Made by a program: the position numbers and the translations under genes. The notes below the pieces were generated by a model. It saw nothing but the letters and a program-made list of their open reading frames with translations. It was not told where the DNA came from and ran no database searches. DNA of 36,221 nt from an uncultured Acidobacteriota bacterium. Lineage in GTDB: Bacteria > Acidobacteriota > Terriglobia > Bryobacterales > Bryobacteraceae. The stretch's first letter is position 1; each line of letters begins with the position of its first letter. Shown here one piece after another: positions 15,502 to 23,814 of the stretch. The stretch lies in the NCBI GenBank assembly GCA_900696665.1, contig CAADGY010000146.1:1-36221 (forward strand), read 5' to 3'.

Positions 15502-17442
15502 TTAAAGGAGGCGGAAGTTTACTTCGATGGTCGCCGCGACGGTGACCGGCCGCCCGTTTCTGGTGCCGGGTTCGAACTTCCATTGGTTGACGGCTTCGAT
15601 CGCCTTTTCGTCCAGGCCGAGCCCGAGACTGCGTTGGATCTTTAAATTGCCAGGTTTTCCATCGGGGCCGATTTCGACGGAGATGACTGCTGCTCCCTGA
15701 TACTTCGCGGCGCGAGCTTCCTCACTGTACTCCGGCTCCACTTTGAACAGCAACTTGGGAGGCCAAACGTCTCCTCCGATGCGATAGACGTTATCTCCGG
15801 AGCCGGAAGATTTCGTGCCTGCCTGTTCGAGAAAGGACCTTCGAAGTGTGCCGGCCTGGTTCCGGAAGTTGGCCGCCTCACTCTCGCGGCCCTGCCGGCC
15901 GAGGAATAGCGCATACAGCTCCATGATGGTGGCCGTTTCCGGCGTGCCGGGAGCGGCCGTCGCCAAGGCCTGCTGATAGAGTATTTCCGCTGCCGGAAAC
16001 TTTGCCTCCTGCTCGCGCGCGACGGCCATCCACATCAGGGCGGAGGCGGCATCAGCCGGCGATGCAGCGCGCGCCCGTTTGAAATAAGCGATGGCCTGGT
16101 CCGGCTTTTTCGGATTCAGCGTCTGGATGCCGAGGGCGATGAGGGCTGAACCGGTTTCGGACCGATCTCCGAGGATCGAGAGGGCTTCCGCGTAGAAAGG
16201 CACCGCGCCGGAAAGGCGGCCGTGCTTACGCTCCAGATCGCCCAGCTTCAACAAGGCCGTCGCGTATTCCGGACTCTGCCTGCCGGACGTTTCTGCTCGA
16301 ATCGACAGTGCGGAATCGAGCAGCTTTCGAGCGATATCGTATTTGCGGAGTCTTTGGGCCGCTTGGGCCGCCTGCTCTAGCCGTTCGGGGTTTCTCGCGG
16401 ATGCGGCTGCGCGAATGGCGGCATCCAGGTCTGCGCCGGCGATCTCCGTGGCCGGCGGTTGTATTTGAAACGCGGCAACCGGCAGCACGAAAACGGCCGC
16501 AAGCAACACAGCGGCAACCACGGATGCCCGGCCGAAAGAGGCACGGTTGCGTCCTGCATCCAATATCGCCAGCAGGCGTCCCTCCAGTTGGGAAACTCGC
16601 GCCATGGGTATGGCGACTGCAGCTACGCCGGCCGTGGATTGCATCGACCGCGCGATATCGAGCAGGTGGGCGGCGTAGTCCGATGCGCGCGCGCCCGAGT
16701 TCAGAACCAGATCGTCGGCCGCGCGTTCGCGCTCTTTCAGGAATTCACGCCAGGCGGTCCAGGCCAGCGGATTCCACCAATAGAGACTCAACGCTATGCG
16801 CGCCAGAAAGTGTGTCGCCATGTCGCCGCGGCGCACATGGGCCGCCTCATGCAGCAGAACAAACTTCCGCCGCTCCTCGCTCCATTCCCTTGCATCCGCC
16901 GGCAAGAGAATAACCGGACGAAACAGGCCACACGCCGCAGGCATACTGCCCGGTGCGGTTTCGAGCACGCCAACTCCACCCTCGATGCCGGCCGGGAACG
17001 GCCGCGCGTTGCGGCGCATTCTTTGAACGGCAATCCATCCCACCAGCATGTGGGAAAAACTCAACGCCGCTCCCCCTAGCCAGGCAAGTGCCAGCCACAA
17101 CGGCCAGCTTGGGCGCCATGGCACGGTACCGGCATGGACGGCCTTGCTTGCAGGTTGGACGGCGGACGCTTCACTGTTTCGTAGCGCCGCCGTGGCCTCG
17201 AAAAACAAGTCGGGCGGCAGCCATTGTGGCGCAACCGGCACGCGCAAGGCCGGCAACGAGACGGAAAGGAGAGGCAACGCCAGCACGGCGGCGAACCCGG
17301 TTGTCCACACCACGTGCCTGGCGGCGGCAGACCGTTTTCGCAATAGGAACGCGGCCATCCAGGCCACACCCAATACGATAGCGCTCTTGACCGCCACGCC
17401 TGCCAAGAGCGGAACCCATTCGGACACGTTCCAGCCGAACAC
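15502..17442 (-). CDS. BlaR1-like M56 metallopeptidase with TPR and TonB C-terminal domains
   Basis: A 646-residue membrane sensor/protease. Several N-terminal membrane helices (residues about 10-65 and 110-135) precede the M56 protease site HEAAH (H198, E199, H202) with downstream ERAADDLVL supplying the third ligand. Another membrane segment lies at about 300-325 (VVAAVLLAAVFVLPVAAF). The extracytoplasmic part is not a penicillin-binding sensor. It is a TPR-like repeat region (about 340-540) followed by a TonB C-terminal-type domain (KVEPEYSEEARAAKYQGAAV, then DEKAIEAVNQWKFEPG). GTG start directly after the blaI TAG, so the two are co-translated. In the BlaR/MecR scheme the protease inactivates its BlaI partner on signal; the inducer here is unknown. 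Confidence 0.88.
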   Translation of the reverse strand: MFGWNVSEWVPLLAGVAVKSAIVLGVAWMAAFLLRKRSAAARHVVWTTGFAAVLALPLLSVSLPALRVPVAPQWLPPDLFFEATAALRNSEASAVQPASKAVHAGTVPWRPSWPLWLALAWLGGAALSFSHMLVGWIAVQRMRRNARPFPAGIEGGVGVLETAPGSMPAACGLFRPVILLPADAREWSEERRKFVLLHEAAHVRRGDMATHFLARIALSLYWWNPLAWTAWREFLKERERAADDLVLNSGARASDYAAHLLDIARSMQSTAGVAAVAIPMARVSQLEGRLLAILDAGRNRASFGRASVVAAVLLAAVFVLPVAAFQIQPPATEIAGADLDAAIRAAASARNPERLEQAAQAAQRLRKYDIARKLLDSALSIRAETSGRQSPEYATALLKLGDLERKHGRLSGAVPFYAEALSILGDRSETGSALIALGIQTLNPKKPDQAIAYFKRARAASPADAASALMWMAVAREQEAKFPAAEILYQQALATAAPGTPETATIMELYALFLGRQGRESEAANFRNQAGTLRRSFLEQAGTKSSGSGDNVYRIGGDVWPPKLLFKVEPEYSEEARAAKYQGAAVISVEIGPDGKPGNLKIQRSLGLGLDEKAIEAVNQWKFEPGTRNGRPVTVAATIEVNFRLL

Positions 17443-17823
17443 CTATTTGCCCTCCCGCCTGGCTCTTTCAATCAATTCCGCCATACGATCCAGGTCTTCC
17501 CGCTTCAGGCGCTTGGAAGAAACATCCAGAAGCGCGGCGACCATCTGATCCGGCGAGTCCTCGAAAAAAGTGCCCAGTACGTGCTTCACGGCTGAGCGCT
17601 TTGCTTTCTCCCGGTTCACCACCGGAAGGTATACATACTTGAAGTTTTCCGCCTGGTGCCGGATGTGGCCCTTGTTCTCCAGCACGCGCAGAATCGAACG
17701 CACGGCCGAATAACTGGGCGCATCCTCCATGGCTTCGCGAATCTCGGAAGCGGATGCCATACCACGCTGATAAAGAATCTCCATGATCTGCCGTTCGCGC
17801 CGGCTCAGGTTTGCAAGTGCCAC
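17443..17823 (-). CDS. BlaI/MecI/CopY-family transcriptional repressor
   Basis: A 126-residue winged-helix repressor. LSRRERQIMEILYQRGMASA is the first helical part of BlaI proteins, SYSAVRSILRVLENKGHIRH is the recognition helix and wing, and the C-terminal FFEDSPDQMVAALLD gives the dimer region. The start is set at GTG 17823, which has GGAGG 9 nt upstream. A longer frame from 17874 would begin inside the -10 box and is rejected. It is followed without a gap by its BlaR1-like partner. It most likely represses its own operon through the palindrome at 17838-17855, and perhaps the divergent gene. Confidence 0.88.
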   Translation of the reverse strand: MALANLSRRERQIMEILYQRGMASASEIREAMEDAPSYSAVRSILRVLENKGHIRHQAENFKYVYLPVVNREKAKRSAVKHVLGTFFEDSPDQMVAALLDVSSKRLKREDLDRMAELIERARREGK

Positions 17824-17837
17824 AGACGATGTCCTCC

Positions 17838-17855
17838 ATGCTGAATTTTCAGCAT
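17838..17855. promoter_or_regulatory. Palindromic operator candidate for the BlaI-type repressor
   Basis: ATGCTGAA-(2 nt)-TTCAGCAT is a perfect 8-bp inverted repeat. It sits between the -10 box and the start of blaI, where a bound repressor would block transcription. It differs from the TACA/TGTA cores of staphylococcal bla/mec operators, so assignment rests on symmetry and position. Confidence 0.5.
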
Positions 17856-17864
17856 ACTGCTCAA

Positions 17865-17893
17865 AAAATAGCACTTAGCGATCCCGATGTCAA
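17865..17893 (-). promoter_or_regulatory. Promoter of the blaI-blaR1-like operon
   Basis: On the minus strand TTGACA (17893-17888) and TATTTT (17870-17865) are spaced by 17 nt. The -35 box is perfect. The candidate operator lies just downstream of the predicted start site. Confidence 0.65.
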
Positions 17894-17913
17894 CCGTTTT
17901 TTGAACGGCTACC

Positions 17914-18879
17914 ATGGATCTTATGCTCAACTGGCTGGTGGTTGGTATTGGAGACATCACGCGACGGCGCGTTCTCCCGGCGATTCTTGCCGGGACGCGC
18001 TGCAAACTCACCGGCATTGTGACGCGCGATCCGGCTAAGGCGGCGCCGTACGGCGTGAGGGCGTGGACCAGTCTCGAGGGCGCGCTCGAAGAATCCGATG
18101 CAGAGGCGGTTTACGTTGCCACACCCGTGTTCCTGCACGCCCCGCAGACCATCGCCTCCTTGCGCGCGGGCCGCCATGTTTTGTGCGAAAAGCCGATGGC
18201 GATGAACTATGCCGAAGCCTGCTCCATGGAACGGGCAGCGAAGGACGCTGGAAAACTGCTGGGCATCGCCTACTACCGGCGCATGTATCCGAAGATAAGC
18301 CGGACTGTCGAGCTGCTAAAAGCGGGTGCGGTCGGCGTGCCTGTGCTGGCGGAGGCGTCTTCGCACGACTGGTTTTTTCCTGTGGACCGCGAGCGTGACT
18401 GGTTTATTGACCCGCAGCGCGCCGGCGGCGGCCCGCTCTACGATATCGCCTCGCACCGTATCGACCTGATGAACTATCTGTTCGGACAGCCGGTGCGAGC
18501 CAGCGGCCACATCTCGACCTTGATTCACCCCATGGACGTGGAGGACAACGCCACCGTGCTCATCGATTACGCGGATGGTGTTCGAGGCGTCGTCGATGTC
18601 CGGTGGCATTCGCGTACTCCTCGTGACGAATTCCGTATTCGTGGCACGGAAGGCGAAATAAACTTGACGCCGCTGAACGGGCCGTCGCTAGTCTATCCCG
18701 GTGGCGAAGAATCGATTCCGCCGCACGGGAATCTTCACTATCCCTGCATCGAGAATTTTGTGGGTGCTGTCCTTGATGGTGCGCCGCTGCGCTCCAGTGC
18801 GGAAACAGCGCTATGGACCGACTGGGTGACGGAACAGATCATGGCAGCACAGGGGGGACTCACTTCACATGTCAAATGA
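17914..18879 (+). CDS. Gfo/Idh/MocA-family NAD(P)-dependent oxidoreductase
   Basis: A 321-residue Rossmann-fold oxidoreductase: LVVGIGDITRRRVLPAIL (nucleotide-binding start), VYVATPVFLHA, HVLCEKPMAMNYAEA (the usual EKP block) and GIAYYRRMYP. A GGGPLYDIASHRIDLMNYLF segment in the C-terminal half carries the conserved Asp and His region of the family. These enzymes oxidise or reduce sugars, inositols or related cyclic polyols. No export signal is seen. The ATG at 17923 is an equally good start (adds no lost motif) and would be preferred if the TACCAT at 17910-17915 is a -10 box. It is divergent from blaI and overlaps the OsmC gene by 11 nt, so both are one transcription unit. Confidence 0.88.
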   Translation: MDLMLNWLVVGIGDITRRRVLPAILAGTRCKLTGIVTRDPAKAAPYGVRAWTSLEGALEESDAEAVYVATPVFLHAPQTIASLRAGRHVLCEKPMAMNYAEACSMERAAKDAGKLLGIAYYRRMYPKISRTVELLKAGAVGVPVLAEASSHDWFFPVDRERDWFIDPQRAGGGPLYDIASHRIDLMNYLFGQPVRASGHISTLIHPMDVEDNATVLIDYADGVRGVVDVRWHSRTPRDEFRIRGTEGEINLTPLNGPSLVYPGGEESIPPHGNLHYPCIENFVGAVLDGAPLRSSAETALWTDWVTEQIMAAQGGLTSHVK

Positions 18880-19351
18880 ACACGAATACCGGATTACCAC
18901 GACCTGGACCGGCAATCTGGGCACTGGAACAAGCGGCTACCGTGCGTACCGGCGCGATCACGAGATTCACGCCGCACGAAAGTCTGCATCCATACCGGGC
19001 TCTTCCGATCCGGTATTCCGAGGCGATCCCTCGCGTTACAATCCCGAGGAACTGCTGGTGGCCGCACTATCGGCCTGCCACATGCTTTCGTATTTGCATC
19101 TTTGCGCGGAAGCCGGTATTGCAGTGACGGAATACCGCGATGAAGCCGCCGGGTACATGGCCGTGGAGAAGGACGGAGGCGGCCGGTTCACACGCGTGGT
19201 TTTGCGGCCGCAGGTAGCCATTACGGATACCGGTCGCGCGCCGGAGGCGATTTCTTTACACGACAAAGCGCACGGGTTGTGCTTTATTGCCCGTTCCGTG
19301 AACTTCACCGTTGAACACGAGGCATCGATAACTGAGCCGCGCGCCTGCTAG
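18869..19351 (+). CDS. OsmC-family protein (peroxide-reducing type)
   Basis: A 160-residue OsmC/Ohr-fold protein. It begins with EYRITTTWTGNLGTGTSGY and has the two conserved cysteines expected of the family: C70 in ALSACHMLSY and C138 in HGLCFIARSVN. The block NPEELLVAALSACHM is highly typical. Members reduce organic hydroperoxides with the Cys pair. A GGGGGGA tract lies upstream of the ATG. Its start is inside the end of the oxidoreductase gene, so it is translated from the same mRNA; the functional link to a sugar dehydrogenase is not obvious. No membrane or export signal. Confidence 0.88.
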   Translation: MSNEHEYRITTTWTGNLGTGTSGYRAYRRDHEIHAARKSASIPGSSDPVFRGDPSRYNPEELLVAALSACHMLSYLHLCAEAGIAVTEYRDEAAGYMAVEKDGGGRFTRVVLRPQVAITDTGRAPEAISLHDKAHGLCFIARSVNFTVEHEASITEPRAC

Positions 19352-19353
19352 GG

Positions 19354-19359
19354 TACCAT
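19354..19359 (+). promoter_or_regulatory. Possible -10 box for a leaderless DUF5916 mRNA
   Basis: TACCAT lies 8 nt before the ATG at 19368, and there is no purine-rich SD. The predicted start of transcription falls on or next to the ATG. No good -35 is visible. Confidence 0.25.
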
Positions 19360-19367
19360 GATGCTTT

Positions 19368-21536
19368 ATGCGAAGCGTCGGCCCGCTCGTAGTGTGCGTT
19401 TTCATCCTTCGGGCGGCACTGGCCGGGCAACCCGGTGAGGCCAATGAAACCAGACAGACGGTTGCGGTACGAACATCGGAGCGAATCCATGTAGACGGCG
19501 TTCTTTCCGAACGAGTCTGGCGTGAAAATGGCGGCATTGGGGAACTGGTGCAGCGGGAACCTGTGCCGGGCGCGCGGCCGTCGGAAGCGACCGATGTCCA
19601 CGTGGCCTATAACGATGACGCTATCTACGTGGCTATCCGCTGCTATGACTCGCGGCCCGGGGAACTTCGGGCGACGCAGATGCAGCGCGACGGCGATCTG
19701 GCGTTCGACGATTACGTGCAGATCCTATTCGACACCTATGCCGATCGCCGGAATGCTTACTATTTCGCTACCAATCCTGCCGGAGTGATGGTGGAAGGCA
19801 CCATCTCGGAAAACAATACACCCAACTTGAACTGGGACGGCATCTGGGACGTACGCACACAGCGTGACAGCGAGGGATGGAGCGTGGAAATGGCGATTCC
19901 GTTCAAAACGATCGCCTTCAATCCGGGGGCGCGCACGTGGGGTTTCAACATTTCCCGGCGAATCGCGCGGCTGCGTGAGGAGTCGCGTTGGACGTCTTCC
20001 AATCTCGATAGCGAATTTTTTCTGGTGGCCCGTGCCGGCAACGTCAACGGATTGGAGGGGCTAACGCAGGGCATCGGCCTGGATGTGAGACCGTATGCGC
20101 TGGGTGGTTACAGCCGCGACATCGGCCTCCGGGACCGGCACCAGTTTGCGCGCGACGCCGGAGCCGACATCTTCTATCGCATCACCGCCAACCTGGTTTC
20201 GAGCACATCCATCAATACCGATTTCGCCGAAACGGAAGTGGACACGCGCCAGATCAACCTCACGCGGTTCCCGGTGTTGTTCCCCGAACGCCGCCAGTTC
20301 TTCCTCGAAGATTCGGGCATCTTCGAATTCGCCGCCAGCCCCGGCACTCGCGACTTCACACCTTATTTCTCCCGGCGCATTGGACTGGTGGACGGGTTGG
20401 AGGTGCCGATTCTGTTCGGCCAGAAGGTGACGGGGAAGATAGGCCGTTTCGACCTCGGCCTGATGGATGTGAAAACGCGCGATTCCGAGATTGCTCCAGG
20501 GCGCAACTTTTTCGTCGGCCGGACGAAGGCGAACTTCTGGTCGCAATCCTACATCGGTGCGCTGGTGACAGATGGAGAACCGACGGGCAAGCTCGAGAAC
20601 CGGCAGGTTGGAGTGGATCTGAAGATCGCCACGGCGGACCTGTTCAAAACCGGGAAGAACTTCCGCTCACTCTTTTATGGATCGAGAACATCCACTACGG
20701 GCCGGAAGGGCGACGATATGTTTTGGGGCGGGGAAGTGGTGTATCCGAACGACCTGTTGTATGTCTGGTACCGGTGGCGCTTTATCGGGAAGAACTACAA
20801 TCCGGCTCTCGGGTTCATGCGCCGCACGGGTGTGCGGGAATCGGCCATGGGAAGCAACTTCCGGCCGCGTCCGGATTTCTGGAACATGCGGCAGGTGAGC
20901 TTCCGTTTTTATTACACAGGGTTTTACAACTCCATCTACAAGCAGGTGGAGACGCGGCGATTCACCACCACTCCGTTCGAAGTGGAATTCAACAGCGGCG
21001 AGAAGTTTATTTACCACTGGACGCCAACTTTCGAGAGATTGTTCAAGCCTTTCCAAATTCACAAGGGTGTTGCGATCCGCACCGGCGCTTACTGGTTTCA
21101 CCGGCATGAGTTCTCTTTTGAAACAGCGGACAACCGGCCACTCGCGTTCAAGATCAAAACCGAAACCGGGTCCTTTTATTCCGGGAAGAGTCACGAGGTA
21201 AGCCCGCAGGTCATCTGGCGCAAGGACCACCACCTGACCACGTCGTTCGAATTGCAACAGTATTGGGTGAACTTACGGGAGGGCGAATTTCGCACGCGGC
21301 TGGCGCTCTGGCGGCTGAGCTATTCATTTGGCCCCAGGTTGACGCTCGCCAATTTTGTGCAGTACGACACCGATTCGCGAAACCTGGGACTGCAAAGCCG
21401 GTTGCGTTGGATGATCCGTCCGGGAAACGAGCTGTTTCTGGTCGTGAACCATGCCTGGCAATACAACTCGATGGACCGCTTTGAAGCGATTACCACCAAT
21501 GTCCGTGCCAAGTTGAATTACACAGTGCGATTCTGA
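19368..21536 (+). CDS. DUF5916 outer-membrane protein with CBM9-like N-terminal domain
   Basis: A 722-residue exported protein (signal peptide around VCVFILRAALAGQP). Residues about 35-215 form a CBM9-like/DOMON-type beta-sandwich: RIHVDGVLSERVWREN, DVHVAYNDDAIYVAIRCYD, LAFDDYVQILFDTYADRRNA, GWSVEMAIPFKTIAF and WGFNISRRI. The remainder fits DUF5916: STSINTDFAETEVDTRQINL and FPVLFPERRQFFLEDSGIF, then beta-rich strands ending in an aromatic tail (KLNYTVRF), as expected for an outer-membrane barrel. Biochemical role is unknown; carbohydrate binding is a guess from the N-terminal fold. It follows the OsmC gene after 16 bp. Confidence 0.88.
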   Translation: MRSVGPLVVCVFILRAALAGQPGEANETRQTVAVRTSERIHVDGVLSERVWRENGGIGELVQREPVPGARPSEATDVHVAYNDDAIYVAIRCYDSRPGELRATQMQRDGDLAFDDYVQILFDTYADRRNAYYFATNPAGVMVEGTISENNTPNLNWDGIWDVRTQRDSEGWSVEMAIPFKTIAFNPGARTWGFNISRRIARLREESRWTSSNLDSEFFLVARAGNVNGLEGLTQGIGLDVRPYALGGYSRDIGLRDRHQFARDAGADIFYRITANLVSSTSINTDFAETEVDTRQINLTRFPVLFPERRQFFLEDSGIFEFAASPGTRDFTPYFSRRIGLVDGLEVPILFGQKVTGKIGRFDLGLMDVKTRDSEIAPGRNFFVGRTKANFWSQSYIGALVTDGEPTGKLENRQVGVDLKIATADLFKTGKNFRSLFYGSRTSTTGRKGDDMFWGGEVVYPNDLLYVWYRWRFIGKNYNPALGFMRRTGVRESAMGSNFRPRPDFWNMRQVSFRFYYTGFYNSIYKQVETRRFTTTPFEVEFNSGEKFIYHWTPTFERLFKPFQIHKGVAIRTGAYWFHRHEFSFETADNRPLAFKIKTETGSFYSGKSHEVSPQVIWRKDHHLTTSFELQQYWVNLREGEFRTRLALWRLSYSFGPRLTLANFVQYDTDSRNLGLQSRLRWMIRPGNELFLVVNHAWQYNSMDRFEAITTNVRAKLNYTVRF

Positions 21537-21606
21537 ACGCGCCCGGAGTTTCCCGTTTATTGGACAGAATCTGCTTCGTTCGTATGTATGCGGGCGCGGA
21601 TGATAC

Positions 21607-21612
21607 TACAAT
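21607..21612 (+). promoter_or_regulatory. Possible -10 box for a leaderless deacylase mRNA
   Basis: TACAAT is 6 nt before the GTG start at 21619 and no SD spacing is possible there. A second candidate promoter further up is TTGGAC-N17-TATGTA (around 21559-21587). Confidence 0.3.
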
Positions 21613-21618
21613 CGCAAG

Positions 21619-22629
21619 GTGCTCCTACACGACCCGGCGGAAATTGATTTCTCCTTACCCGGTAAGCATCACTATCAGGCGGCGTTCCATCTGGACTCCG
21701 CGTGGGGTTACTCTCTGGTGCCGGTGACAGTCATAAACGGCTTGCGCGGCGGCGGTCCTGCGGGAGTCGCGGTCTTCGGCGGCACTCACGGCAACGAGTA
21801 CGAAGGCCAGGTAGCGGTGAAGCGTCTCTGCCGGGATCTCGATCCGGCGCGGATGCGCGGCTGTGTGATTCTGATACCACAGTTGAGCGAGAGCGCGTGC
21901 CGGGCGAACCTGCGTATCTCCCCGCTCGACGGCGTCAACATGAACCGCGCTTTTCCGGGAAACCCTCGCGGCACGCTCTCCTACCGTATCGCCCATTTCG
22001 TGAAGACGTGCGTGTTTCCTCACGTTCGCATCGTGCTGGATATACACTCCGGTGGGAACGAGGCCGTATTCCCGCTCTGCACGTCGCTGCATCCCCGGCC
22101 CGATCCCGCGCAGCAAGCGGAAATGGTGGAAGTGGCCAAACTGTTCGATCCGCCGTTCATTTTCGTGTATTCGCGGCAAATGGCGTCCGGCTTGTTGACG
22201 GACGAGGCGGAAGACGAAGGGAAGATCGCCATTGGCGGTGAATTCGGCTTCGCGGAGAGCGCCAGTCCAAAGGGTGTGCTGCACGCCTACGAAGGGGTGA
22301 AGAACGTCTTGCGGCATTATGGATTGCTGGAGGGCGAAGTCGAGCCGATCGATCCGGACCGGGGCACACCGCCCCGCCTGGTCAGCGCGCCCGAGTTGCG
22401 GGATTACATTCCGTGCCCGCGCGACGGTGTCTGGGAGCCGCTGTTCCAGCCGGGAGCCGAGGTGGAAGCCGGGCAACTCATTGGACGCATCCACGACTTT
22501 TCCGATCACGCATCGGATCCGATGGAAGTAACCGCGCACCGCCGAGGAGTGATCATCGCGCAGTATTTTCCAGCCGTGTGCCGCAAAGGCCTCACGCTGT
22601 TTGTCATCGCCCAGGATGTGATTCTCTGA
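21619..22629 (+). CDS. Succinylglutamate desuccinylase/aspartoacylase-family zinc deacylase
   Basis: A 336-residue M14-like metalloenzyme. Zinc-site motifs are seen: GGTHGNEYEGQ (H57, E60) and VLDIHSGG (H143). GVNMNRAFPGNPRGTLSYRIA is the substrate-binding segment with the conserved NMNR-F-G. A C-terminal beta domain (about 255-330) resembles a biotinyl-lipoyl-like cap. Family members remove N-acyl groups from amino acids or small amides, such as N-acetylaspartate, succinylglutamate and ectoine-type compounds. The substrate here is unknown. GTG start; the enolase-superfamily gene begins directly after its TGA, so the two are an operon. Confidence 0.85.
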   Translation: MLLHDPAEIDFSLPGKHHYQAAFHLDSAWGYSLVPVTVINGLRGGGPAGVAVFGGTHGNEYEGQVAVKRLCRDLDPARMRGCVILIPQLSESACRANLRISPLDGVNMNRAFPGNPRGTLSYRIAHFVKTCVFPHVRIVLDIHSGGNEAVFPLCTSLHPRPDPAQQAEMVEVAKLFDPPFIFVYSRQMASGLLTDEAEDEGKIAIGGEFGFAESASPKGVLHAYEGVKNVLRHYGLLEGEVEPIDPDRGTPPRLVSAPELRDYIPCPRDGVWEPLFQPGAEVEAGQLIGRIHDFSDHASDPMEVTAHRRGVIIAQYFPAVCRKGLTLFVIAQDVIL

Positions 22630-22630
22630 T

Positions 22631-23782
22631 ATGAAAATCACCAACGTCGAAGTGCTCGTCTTGAAGTCGCCGGGCCTCTACAACCGTCCTGAAGGAGCGG
22701 AGGAGCCGCAAGGACCCACTTACATGGGGCTGGTCAGAGTTTCGACCGATGCCGGCATCACAGGCTATTCCGACATGGAGACGTCCGCACCGGTTGCCAA
22801 GGCCGCGGTGGAAGCGCCGAGCTGGAGTGAAGCGGGCGTTGAGTGTTTCGAAGGGCTCGCGAACCTCATCGTTGGCGAAAATCCGTTGGAGGTCGAGCGG
22901 CTCTGGTACAAGATGTATCGCGGCAGCATCTACTATGGCCGCCGCGGTGTTGCGATCCAGGCGATATCGGCGATCGATATTGCACTGTGGGACATCATGG
23001 GCAAGTTTTATGGTCAGCCGGTCTGCGTTCTCCTGGGCGGCAGATGGCGCAACCGGGTGAGGGCCTATGCCAGCACGCTGTTCCGCCCAACGCCGGAGGC
23101 TATGCGTGGGGCCGTGCGCGGTTATCTGGACCTCGGATTCACGGCGGTGAAATTCGGTTGGGGCGTGTTCGGTGAAGACCCTCGCCGCGACGTGGAACTG
23201 GTGGAAGCCGCGCGCGCCGAGCTCGGCGATCGAAACGATCTGCTCGTCGACACCGGCTGGTTCATCGAACGAACGCCCAAACAGGCCATTCAAGTAATAC
23301 GCAGTCTGGAGCCGTACCGGCCGTTCTTCGTCGAAGAGATTCTGCACCCGGAAGACTACGATGGCTACCGGCGGGTTGCCGCAGAGGTGGAAACGCTGAT
23401 CGCGTGCGGCGAACAGGAAGCCACGGAATGGGGCTTCCGCGAACTCATCGAGCGTGCTCGCGTCGATGTACTCCAGCCGGACCTTACGCGCTGCGGCGGA
23501 TTCACGGTGGCACGCAAAATTGTGCACATGGCGGAGATGGCGAATGTGCTGGTGATTCCGCACTCGTGGTCGTCGGACCTGCTGACGGCGGCTTCGCTGC
23601 ATCTGAATGCATTTCAACGGCGCGCGGTATTCGTTGAGTTCAACACGTCGCAGGGTCCGCTGAGCCGCGAGATGGTAAAGAAACCGCTTCAACTCGAAGA
23701 CGGCTACCTGCGAGTGCCCGAAGCACCCGGGCTGGGCGTGGAGGTAAACGGAGATACGATCGGACGTTACCGCATCGCGTAA
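22631..23782 (+). CDS. Mandelate racemase/muconate lactonizing-type (enolase superfamily) enzyme
   Basis: A 383-residue enolase-superfamily protein. Metal ligands are in place: D207 (LLVDTGW), E235 (FFVEEI) and E261 (IACGEQE). The general acid-base residues are a lysine in FTAVKFGWG and the H311-D284 dyad (VIPHSWSSD and VLQPDLTRCGG). This is the residue set of the mandelate-racemase subgroup, in which most members are sugar-acid dehydratases. The exact acid cannot be read. It follows the deacylase by 1 nt. Together with the amidohydrolase and the RraA-like protein nearby it suggests sugar-acid breakdown. Confidence 0.88.
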   Translation: MKITNVEVLVLKSPGLYNRPEGAEEPQGPTYMGLVRVSTDAGITGYSDMETSAPVAKAAVEAPSWSEAGVECFEGLANLIVGENPLEVERLWYKMYRGSIYYGRRGVAIQAISAIDIALWDIMGKFYGQPVCVLLGGRWRNRVRAYASTLFRPTPEAMRGAVRGYLDLGFTAVKFGWGVFGEDPRRDVELVEAARAELGDRNDLLVDTGWFIERTPKQAIQVIRSLEPYRPFFVEEILHPEDYDGYRRVAAEVETLIACGEQEATEWGFRELIERARVDVLQPDLTRCGGFTVARKIVHMAEMANVLVIPHSWSSDLLTAASLHLNAFQRRAVFVEFNTSQGPLSREMVKKPLQLEDGYLRVPEAPGLGVEVNGDTIGRYRIA

Positions 23783-23791
23783 GAACTCTGA

Positions 23792-23814
23792 GGGGCATTA
23801 GTATTTATAGCCCC
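23792..23814. terminator. Weak bidirectional hairpin between convergent genes
   Basis: GGGGC and GCCCC are separated by an AT-rich 13-nt loop between the ends of the plus-strand enolase gene and the minus-strand amidohydrolase gene. The stem is only 5 bp and without a clear T-run, so function is uncertain. Confidence 0.3.

Noticed and set aside
14096-15583. 495-codon open frame (-) opposite the GH123-type gene
   Set aside because: It runs across the real gene and the convergent spacer with a non-protein-like composition; no motif, no SD.
17824-17874. Longer BlaI starting at 17874
   Set aside because: That codon overlaps the -10/-1 promoter region and the candidate operator, whereas GTG 17823 has a good SD and starts the conserved domain.
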